DNA of 5,189 nucleotides. It comes from RHKX01 sp964641695 (lineage in GTDB: Bacteria > Actinomycetota > Thermoleophilia > Solirubrobacterales > 70-9). The notes under the pieces are model-generated. The model had not been told where the DNA came from. It saw nothing but the letters and a program-made list of their open reading frames with translations, and did not search any database. A program made the translations under genes and the position numbers. Positions 1-5,189 of this stretch are shown here, piece by piece (the stretch's first letter is position 1; each line of letters begins with the position of its first letter). The stretch lies in the NCBI GenBank assembly GCA_964641695.1, contig CAZXKG010000150.1, forward strand, positions 1-5,189, in the 5' to 3' direction.

Positions 1-481
1 GCTCCATGCGCTCGACGTTCGGCTTCTGCCGCCGCATGTCCTCGGTTCCCATGTAGACGATGCACTCGAGCCCGAGCAGCGCGCAGGCGGTCGCGGTCGC
101 AACCCCGTGTTGACCGGCGCCCGTCTCGGCGATGATCCGGCTCTTGCCCATGCGCTCGGCGAGCAGCGCCTGGCCGATCGCGTTGTTGATCTTGTGGGCG
201 CCGGTGTGGGCCAGATCCTCGCGCTTGAGGAAGACCCTCCGTCCGGCTACCTCCGACAACCGCGCCGCTTCATACAGCGGCGTCGGTCTACCGACGAAGT
301 CCCGCAGCAGGGCGGCGAGGCGACCACCGAAGGCGGCGTCCGCACGCGCCTCGGCCCAGGCCTCGGCGAGCTCGTCCAGCGCGGCGATCAGGACCTCCGG
401 CACGTAGCGGCCCCCGTAAGGGCCGAAGCGCTCCTCGACCGGGCTCCCGGGGGAGCCGATATCCATCCCCGAGTCGCTCAC
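1..481 (-). CDS. trpB: Tryptophan synthase beta chain, N-terminal part (3' end cut by window edge)
   Basis: TrpB condenses indole (channelled from TrpA) with L-serine to give L-tryptophan, using pyridoxal phosphate, in the cytosolic alpha2-beta2 complex. About 160 residues are visible of the roughly 400 usual for the family. Counting from the GTG at 481, the start shows FGPYGGRYVPE (19-29), then GRPTPLY (64-70) and KREDLAHTGAHKINNA. In that last motif K97 is the expected PLP-binding lysine. ETGAGQHGVATATA follows, with the conserved glutamate of the active site, and then GTEDMRRQKPNV. The GTG at 481-479 overlaps the trpF stop as GTGA, implying translational coupling. An in-frame ATG at 466-464 would remove five residues and bring the lysine nearer its usual position, so either start is possible. 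The frame is intact to the window edge. trpA is expected further on but is not in view. Confidence 0.95.
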   Translation of the reverse strand, partial: MSDSGMDIGSPGSPVEERFGPYGGRYVPEVLIAALDELAEAWAEARADAAFGGRLAALLRDFVGRPTPLYEAARLSEVAGRRVFLKREDLAHTGAHKINNAIGQALLAERMGKSRIIAETGAGQHGVATATACALLGLECIVYMGTEDMRRQKPNVERME

Positions 482-1182
482 CGCGACCAACGCTCCCGCT
501 TGACCTCACGCCGGATCTGCTTGATCGCGCGGCGCCGATCGCGCTCAGCCCGCTGCTTCTCGCCGGCGCGGTCGGCCACCGCGATGAACGAGTTGATCAG
601 GCTCCCGCTCTTCACCCCCGGCGAGATCTCGACGCCGCTGGAGACGTCGACCCCCCACGGGTTGGCAACCTCGATCGCCTCGGCGACGTTGTCGGGATCG
701 AGTCCGCCCGCCAGCAGCGCGGGAACGCCGCCCCTGCGCATCGCCACGAGCTCCCAGTCGAAGGTCGCCCCGGTCCCGCCGTGGACGCCCCTCCGGTAGG
801 CGTCGAAGAGGTGGAAGTCGGTGCGGTAGGCGCGCGCCGCGTTGATCTCCTCCGGGCTCTTGACCCGGAACGCCTTGATCACCTTGCAGCCGGTGCGTCG
901 CCGCACCTCCGAGCAGAACGACGTGCCCTCCTCGCCGTGGAGCTGGACGAGGGTCAGGCCGACGCGATCGACCGCCTCGGCGACCTCCTCCAGGGATGGG
1001 TTGACGAACACCCCCGCCACCTCGCAGCGACGCTTCATCTCGGCTCCGATCGGCTCGGCGTCAGCGAGCTCGATCCGTCGCGGGCTCTCCGGGCTGAAGT
1101 TGAGGCCGATCGCCCAAGCGCCGGCCGAGACCGCCGCTTCGGCGTCCTCGCCCCGTGTGATCCCGCAGATCTTCGTCTTCAC
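478..1182 (-). CDS. trpF: Phosphoribosylanthranilate isomerase with a basic C-terminal tail
   Basis: TrpF converts N-(5-phosphoribosyl)anthranilate to CdRP (an Amadori rearrangement), the step between TrpD and TrpC, in the cytosol. The 234-residue product has the full single-domain (beta/alpha)8 pattern: KICGIT at 4-9 with the catalytic cysteine C6, GLNF (26-29), GVFVNP (57-62), VQLHG (79-83), LFDAYRRGVHGGTGATFDW (125-143) with the catalytic aspartate at D127, LAGGLDPDNV (157-166), and the phosphate-binding DVSSGVE (179-185). The family core ends near residue 205. Residues 207-234 form an unusual tail with 13 Lys/Arg. The start must be the GTG at 1182: an in-frame TGA lies two codons upstream (1188-1186) and KICGIT begins at residue 4. 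No good Shine-Dalgarno is visible, and the start sits inside an inverted repeat. The gene follows htrA by 65 nt and overlaps trpB by 4 nt. Confidence 0.95.
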   Translation of the reverse strand: MKTKICGITRGEDAEAAVSAGAWAIGLNFSPESPRRIELADAEPIGAEMKRRCEVAGVFVNPSLEEVAEAVDRVGLTLVQLHGEEGTSFCSEVRRRTGCKVIKAFRVKSPEEINAARAYRTDFHLFDAYRRGVHGGTGATFDWELVAMRRGGVPALLAGGLDPDNVAEAIEVANPWGVDVSSGVEISPGVKSGSLINSFIAVADRAGEKQRAERDRRRAIKQIRREVKRERWSR

Positions 1183-1206
1183 AGATCAACGATCTCACAC
1201 GGGGCG
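1149..1206 (-). promoter_or_regulatory. Perfect 12-bp inverted repeat enclosing the trpF start codon
   Basis: Positions 1149-1160 (CGCCCCGTGTGA on the plus strand) are the exact reverse complement of 1195-1206 (TCACACGGGGCG), separated by 34 nt. In the mRNA this gives a 12-bp GC-rich stem. Inside it a second 5-bp stem (1168-1172 with 1183-1187) is possible across a symmetric 7/7 internal loop, which places the GTG start (1182-1180) at the 5' edge of a 10-nt apical loop. The 3' arm lies in trpF codons 8-12, which encode conserved residues, and the 5' arm is non-coding. It may act as an RNA structure controlling trpF initiation. The pairing is seen directly; the function is inferred. Confidence 0.5.
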
Positions 1207-1247
1207 TGGCGCCATCCCTGCCGTCCCCGGCTACCGCGTGGGAAGTG

Positions 1248-2420
1248 TCAGTTGGTGGATTCGGGGCGGTCGCCGAGCTTGACGTCGACGTCCCGCTGCT
1301 CGCCGTCGCTGTAGACCTTCAGCGTCGCCGTCTCACCCGGCTCGAGGCCGTTGACGATCCCGATCAGATCCTCCATCGAGGTGACTTCCTCGCCGTTGAT
1401 CGACGTGATCACGTCACCGCCGGCCCGGACCCCCACGCCGTCGATCTCGACCATCGCGTCGCCGACCTTCAGGCCCGCCTTCGCCGCGGGGCCGTCCTTG
1501 GTCACCGACTGGACCAGCACCCCGCTGTCGATGTCGAGGTTGAGCAGATCGGCCAGCTCACCGGTCAGGTCTGCCCCCTCGATGCCGAGGTAGGCGTGCT
1601 CGACCGAGCCGCCCTGGATGATCTGCCCGACCACGCTCTCGACCGTGTTGGAGGGAACCGCGAAGCCGATCCCGACGTTGCCGGTGCTCGTCCCGCCGGT
1701 GGCGATCTGGGAGTTGACGCCGATCACCTCACCCTCGCGGTTGAGCAGGGGCCCGCCGGAGTTGCCGGGGTTGATCGCCGCGTCCGTCTGCAGGACGTCG
1801 GAGATCGTGAAGCCGTTCGGAGCGCTGATCTGGCGCTGCAGAGCCGAGATGATCCCCGACGTGACCGTTCGATCCAGGCCGTAGGGGTTGCCGATCGCGA
1901 TCACGCCGTCCCCGACCTTGACCCGGTCGGAATCGCCGACCCGCAGGGGAGTCGCGTCGATCTTGGATGCATCGACCTCGAGCACCGCCAGGTCGGTCGA
2001 GTCGTCGGCCCCGAGCACCTTCGCCTCGACCTCGTCGCCGTCGCCGAACTTGACGGAGACCTCGGTCGCTCCGTCGACCACGTGGGCGTTGGTGACGATG
2101 TGGCCCTCCTCGTCGATCAGGAAGCCGGATCCGGTGGCGGTGCCGCTCCCGCCGCCGCCGAACGGCGTCGGCTCCGACTGCTGCACCTGGGCGGTGATGA
2201 AGGCGACGCCCTGACCGTCGCGCTCGTAGACCTCGCCGACGGTCTGACCGCCGCTCGACGCCGGGGCGGTAGCCGCGATCGGCGTCGCCTCCGGAGTCTG
2301 ATCGTCGCCGATGTCGATCACGTCGGCCTCGACCGCGACGGCGGCGATCGCAAGAGCGAAGGTCGCACCGAGGAGCGCGGAGATGAACGGGTGCCGGAAG
2401 AAGCTTCTGGTTCGACTCAT
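1248..2420 (-). CDS. Membrane-anchored HtrA/DegP-type serine protease with one PDZ domain
   Basis: This is a trypsin-like S1C protease, expected to act outside the membrane in protein quality control by degrading or trimming misfolded proteins. The 390-residue product has a short basic N-terminus (MSRTRSFFRH), a hydrophobic segment at about 12-30 that serves as signal anchor or signal peptide, and a Thr/Ala/Pro/Ser-rich linker (about 40-60). The protease domain (about 61-270) holds a complete triad: H113 in TNAHVVDG, D143 in STDLAVLEV, and S221 in NPGNSGGPL. A Gly-rich loop lies at 88-98. One PDZ domain (about 275-385) begins at YLGI and carries an insertion near 322-337 before ITSINGEEV. The ATG at 2420-2418 has GGAAG 9 nt upstream. 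The gene has no known role in tryptophan synthesis yet sits between trpC and trpF on the same strand. Direct repeats upstream suggest separate control. It could be named htrA, degP or pepD; the paralogue cannot be told from sequence alone. Confidence 0.95.
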   Translation of the reverse strand: MSRTRSFFRHPFISALLGATFALAIAAVAVEADVIDIGDDQTPEATPIAATAPASSGGQTVGEVYERDGQGVAFITAQVQQSEPTPFGGGGSGTATGSGFLIDEEGHIVTNAHVVDGATEVSVKFGDGDEVEAKVLGADDSTDLAVLEVDASKIDATPLRVGDSDRVKVGDGVIAIGNPYGLDRTVTSGIISALQRQISAPNGFTISDVLQTDAAINPGNSGGPLLNREGEVIGVNSQIATGGTSTGNVGIGFAVPSNTVESVVGQIIQGGSVEHAYLGIEGADLTGELADLLNLDIDSGVLVQSVTKDGPAAKAGLKVGDAMVEIDGVGVRAGGDVITSINGEEVTSMEDLIGIVNGLEPGETATLKVYSDGEQRDVDVKLGDRPESTN

Positions 2421-2440
2421 ACGACGGATCTTCCGCCGCC

Positions 2441-2481
2441 AACCTGAGTCGGAGCTGAAACGACCCTGAACGGCAGCTAAG
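2441..2481 (-). promoter_or_regulatory. Four 11-nt-spaced direct repeats, putative response-regulator operator for htrA
   Basis: Read on the coding (minus) strand, CTTAG (2481-2477), TTCAG (2470-2466), TTCAG (2459-2455) and CTCAG (2448-2444) each start exactly 11 nt apart, with consensus YTYAG-N6. Tandem repeats spaced by one helical turn are the usual target layout of OmpR/PhoB-family response regulators, and actinobacterial htrA-like genes are known targets of such systems (for example MprAB and pepD in mycobacteria). The last repeat ends 23 nt before the htrA ATG. A weak -10-like GAAGAT (2433-2428) would imply a leaderless or nearly leaderless transcript, but it overlaps the putative Shine-Dalgarno GGAAG, so no promoter is called. 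The spacing is seen; regulator identity is inferred. Confidence 0.5.
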
Positions 2482-2496
2482 GATCGCCGGTATCGC

Positions 2497-2518
2497 CGCA
2501 GCGCCCGAACGCGCCGCG
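2497..2518 (-). terminator. GC-rich hairpin after trpC, possible terminator without U-tract
   Basis: In the mRNA, CGCGGCGC and GCGCUGCG can pair as an 8-bp stem with one G-U wobble around the 6-nt loop GUUCGG. The stem begins 17 nt after the trpC stop (2538-2536). No run of U follows, so this is not a classical intrinsic terminator; it could be a U-less terminator, a 3'-end stabiliser or a processing site. It lies between trpC and the repeats ahead of htrA, which would fit a partial boundary between two transcription units. In such GC-rich DNA, chance stems are common. Confidence 0.35.
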
Positions 2519-2535
2519 CAACCGACTTCCAGCCT

Positions 2536-3351
2536 TCAGCGGCCTTCGCCGTCGAGCTGCTCGGCCGAGAGCTCGCCGTCGGGCATCAGCGCGCTCAGCG
2601 CCTCGGCGGGATCGTCGCTGCGCATCAAGGTCTCTCCGACCAGCACCGCATCGACGCCGATCCGGTCGAGCTCCTCGAGCTGCTCACAGCTTTCATAGCC
2701 GGACTCGGCTACCACGGTCTTGCCGGCGGGGACGTCCGTGATCAGCTCGGGAGCGGTCGCGACGTCGACCTCGAGCGTCTTCAGGTTCCGGTTGTTGATC
2801 CCGATCACGTCGGGGTCGAGGGCGAGGGCACGCTCGAGATCCTCCTCGTCGTGGACCTCGACCAGGCAGTCGAGGTCGAGCAGCGTCGCCTCCTCCCAGA
2901 GCATCCGTAGATCCTCGTCGGCGAGGGCGGCGACGATCAGCAGGATCGCATCGGCGCCCGCAACCACCGCCTCCCAGAGCTGGTAGGGATCGACGATGAA
3001 GTCCTTGCGGAGGATCGGCAGGCCGGTTGCCGCGCGGGCGGCCCGCAGGTCGTCGAGCGAGCCGAAGAAGTGCCGCTCGTCGGTGAGCACGGAGAGCGCG
3101 GCTGCGCCTCCCCGCTCGTAGGCCTGGACGGTGCCGGCGACGTCCGCGTCGGCGTTGATGGCGCCGGCGCTCGGCGATCCCCGCTTGAACTCCGCGATCA
3201 CCGAGATCCCGGACATGACCAGGGCCTCCTTGAAGGGCCGGAACCCGCTGCGCGTCCCAAGTTGGGACCGAAGCTCGTCGGCGGAGACCTCCGTCTTGCG
3301 TCTTCGCACACCCTCCCGGGCCGCGTCGACGAGCTGATCGAGTCTGCTCAT
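2536..3351 (-). CDS. trpC: Indole-3-glycerol phosphate synthase
   Basis: TrpC catalyses ring closure and decarboxylation of CdRP to indole-3-glycerol phosphate, the substrate of TrpA, in the cytosol. The 271-residue product is the usual single-domain length and is not fused to TrpF. All expected active-site motifs are present in order: IAEFKRGSPSAG (52-63, E54 and K56), LSVLTDERHFFGS (86-98), PILRKDFIVDPYQ (112-124, catalytic K115), LVEVHDEEDL (163-172, E165), IGINNRNLKT (183-192, N186), VVAESGY (213-219, E216 and S217) and VLVGETLM (236-243). The last 17 or so residues form an acidic tail beyond the barrel. The ATG at 3351-3349 is favoured because the helical extension MSRLDQLVDAAREGV is typical of family N-termini; only a weak GGGCAG lies upstream. 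It follows trpD by 66 nt and precedes htrA by 115 nt. Confidence 0.97.
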   Translation of the reverse strand: MSRLDQLVDAAREGVRRRKTEVSADELRSQLGTRSGFRPFKEALVMSGISVIAEFKRGSPSAGAINADADVAGTVQAYERGGAAALSVLTDERHFFGSLDDLRAARAATGLPILRKDFIVDPYQLWEAVVAGADAILLIVAALADEDLRMLWEEATLLDLDCLVEVHDEEDLERALALDPDVIGINNRNLKTLEVDVATAPELITDVPAGKTVVAESGYESCEQLEELDRIGVDAVLVGETLMRSDDPAEALSALMPDGELSAEQLDGEGR

Positions 3352-3367
3352 CTGCCCGCAGGCTACC

Positions 3368-3384
3368 GATCCGGCACCCGGATC
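3368..3384 (-). promoter_or_regulatory. Short perfect hairpin between trpD and trpC
   Basis: GATCCGG and CCGGATC form a perfect 7-bp stem around a 3-nt GTG loop in the trpD-trpC gap, ending 16 nt before the trpC ATG. No U-tract follows. It might limit read-through, protect mRNA, or affect ribosome access to trpC, whose Shine-Dalgarno is weak. The structure is seen; any role is speculative. Confidence 0.3.
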
Positions 3385-3417
3385 AGGTCGGATTCCCTTC
3401 CGAGACGACGGCCGGGC

Positions 3418-4440
3418 TCAGGCACCGGATGCCGCCAAGCGCCCGAGGACGTCGTTCGCGACGCCGGAGGCGATCGACTCGCGCGCGGCGGTGACTCCCG
3501 CGCTCAGATCCGACGCCTTGCCGCCGACGTAGATCGCGGCCCCGGCGTTGAGGAGGACCACGTCCGCCGCCGGCCCGGGCTCGCCGGCCAGGACCGCGCG
3601 GATCACGGCCGCGTTCTCAGCCGGCTCGCCGCCCGCGATCGCCTCCAAGGGCGCCCGGCTCAACCCGAAGTCCTCGGGCTCGACGAACCACTCCTCGGTA
3701 CCGCCGTCGCGAACCTCGATCACCCGCGTGCGCGCGTCGATGCTGAGCTCGTCGAGCCCGTCCTCGCCGGCGACGACCATCGCGTGATCGCAGCCGAGGC
3801 CGTTGAGCGCCTCCGCGATCGTCTCCTGGTAGCGGCGGTCGGCCACACCGAGAAGCTGCCGGCGGGCGCCCGCCGGGTTCGTCAGGGGACCGAGGAAGTT
3901 GAAGATCGTGCGCACCGCGAGCTGCTTGCGGACCGGGACCACGTACTTCATCGCGGCATGGTGGGCCGGAGCGAACATGAAGCCGAAGCCGGTCTCGCGG
4001 ATCGACGCCGCCACGCGCTCCGGGGCCTGGCCGATCTCGACTCCGAGCGCCTCCAGGACCTCGGCCGCACCCGACTTCGTGGTGCTCGAGCGGTTGCCGT
4101 GCTTGGCGACCGCGCATCCCGCGCCCGCAGCGACGAAAGCCGCCGCTGTGGAGATGTTGAACGTGGTCGGACCTCCGCCGGTACCGGCCGTGTCCACCAG
4201 GTCGTCGTAGCCGGTCTCGACAGGGATGGCCAGCGAGCGCATCGTCCGGGCCAAGCCGACGACCTCCGGAACGGTCTCCCCCTTCGCCCGCAGCGCGATC
4301 AGGAAGGCGCCGGTCTGCACCTCCCCGGCGCGGCCCTCCATGATCTCGGCGAGGACGGCGGCGGCGTGGTCGGTCGTCAGGTGATCGCCCGAGGCGACGG
4401 CGTCGATCGCGCGGGTGAGGATGTCGTTCGGCTCGCTCAT
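3418..4440 (-). CDS. trpD: Anthranilate phosphoribosyltransferase
   Basis: TrpD transfers the phosphoribosyl group of PRPP to anthranilate, giving phosphoribosylanthranilate for TrpF. The 340-residue product is the normal length for the unfused enzyme. It has the N-terminal helical region (1-70), the PRPP-binding DTAGTGGGPTTFNIST (83-98, with GTGGG at 86-90), KHGNRSSTTKSGAAEVLEALG (113-133), the anthranilate-site stretch PVRKQLAVRTIFNFLGPLTNP (169-189), and DELS (230-233), whose acidic pair binds magnesium. The C-terminus AAIYVGGKASDL is typical. The ATG at 4440-4438 is chosen because MSEPNDILTRAID gives the usual N-terminus. The frame stays open upstream as far as 4872, but that stretch lies antiparallel-free across trpG in a different frame and has no homologous look. 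GAGGGG lies 12 nt upstream and the gap to trpG is 20 nt, so the two are probably co-transcribed. Confidence 0.97.
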   Translation of the reverse strand: MSEPNDILTRAIDAVASGDHLTTDHAAAVLAEIMEGRAGEVQTGAFLIALRAKGETVPEVVGLARTMRSLAIPVETGYDDLVDTAGTGGGPTTFNISTAAAFVAAGAGCAVAKHGNRSSTTKSGAAEVLEALGVEIGQAPERVAASIRETGFGFMFAPAHHAAMKYVVPVRKQLAVRTIFNFLGPLTNPAGARRQLLGVADRRYQETIAEALNGLGCDHAMVVAGEDGLDELSIDARTRVIEVRDGGTEEWFVEPEDFGLSRAPLEAIAGGEPAENAAVIRAVLAGEPGPAADVVLLNAGAAIYVGGKASDLSAGVTAARESIASGVANDVLGRLAASGA

Positions 4441-4460
4441 CGTCTGCTCGTGCCCCTCGT

Positions 4461-5035
<575 letters not shown>

Positions 5036-5045
<10 letters not shown>

Positions 5046-5189
5046 TCCGGATGCTCGACCGCGACCTCGATCGCGCGGAAGATCGCCTTCGCCTTCTGCA
5101 GGGATTCGCGGTACTCGTAGTCGGGCTTGGCGGCGGCGACCGTGCCGCCGCCCGCCTGCACGTGCGCGATCCCGTCCTTGACGACCACG
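5036..5189 (-). CDS. trpE: Anthranilate synthase component I, C-terminal end only
   Basis: Only the last 50 residues are in view; the gene enters from beyond position 5189. TrpE is the chorismate-binding subunit that, with TrpG, makes anthranilate and pyruvate. The visible part reads VVVKDGIAHVQAGGGTVAAAK, followed by DYEYRESLQKAKAIFRAIE and a short tail ending EHPEWD. The QAGGG-V-A pattern followed by a Y-E-Y/E-S helix is the usual end of the chorismate-binding domain. The same ending occurs in PabB and isochorismate synthases, so the TrpE call relies on its place directly before trpG and trpD. The TGA stop is at 5038-5036, within or just ahead of the trpG start. Confidence 0.88.

Noticed and set aside
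288..509. Minus-strand 73-codon frame across the trpF-trpB junction
   Set aside because: It is an alternative frame of trpB; the true frame shows FGPYGGRYVPE and later PLP motifs.
1183..1247. Intrinsic terminator after htrA
   Set aside because: Only a 4-bp stem (GCCG/CGGC) and an 8-bp palindrome are visible, without a U-tract, and trpF follows closely.
1206..2447. Plus-strand open frame of 413 codons opposite htrA
   Set aside because: The translation is a low-diversity DRD/VDL-rich string typical of the antisense frame, while the minus strand encodes a complete protease with triad.

Overview
The window is a high-GC bacterial tryptophan biosynthesis cluster. Every real gene lies on the minus strand, so transcription runs from position 5189 down to 1. 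In that order it holds the 3' end of trpE, then trpG, trpD, trpC, a membrane-anchored HtrA/DegP-type serine protease, trpF, and the 5' part of trpB, which leaves the window at position 1. All seven calls rest on clear family motifs. The protease is the only gene with no role in tryptophan synthesis.

The GC-rich codon use, the GTG/TTG starts, the long antisense shadow ORFs and the actinobacterial look of the HtrA suggest Actinomycetota. A dedicated trpF argues against Streptomyces/Mycobacterium-type lineages, which use the bifunctional PriA instead. My best guess is a deep-branching class such as Thermoleophilia, but this is inference only.

Layout: trpE and trpG are translationally coupled at 5033-5045. 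trpG and trpD are 20 nt apart. trpD and trpC are 66 nt apart, with a short perfect hairpin between them. The 115 nt between trpC and htrA hold a GC-rich hairpin just after the trpC stop and then four pentamers repeated exactly every 11 nt, which look like an operator for an OmpR/PhoB-family response regulator. htrA and trpF are 65 nt apart. The trpF GTG start lies inside a perfect 12-bp inverted repeat. trpF and trpB overlap by 4 nt (GTGA).

The Trp enzymes cover most of the pathway: TrpE/TrpG make anthranilate from chorismate and glutamine, TrpD adds phosphoribose, TrpF isomerises, TrpC closes the indole ring, and TrpB with TrpA (not in view) makes tryptophan. A reasonable model is a trpEGDC unit followed by an htrA-trpF-trpB unit that can be driven by its own, possibly stress-responsive, promoter. 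I see no wholly new system. The non-coding structure on both sides of htrA is the most original content.
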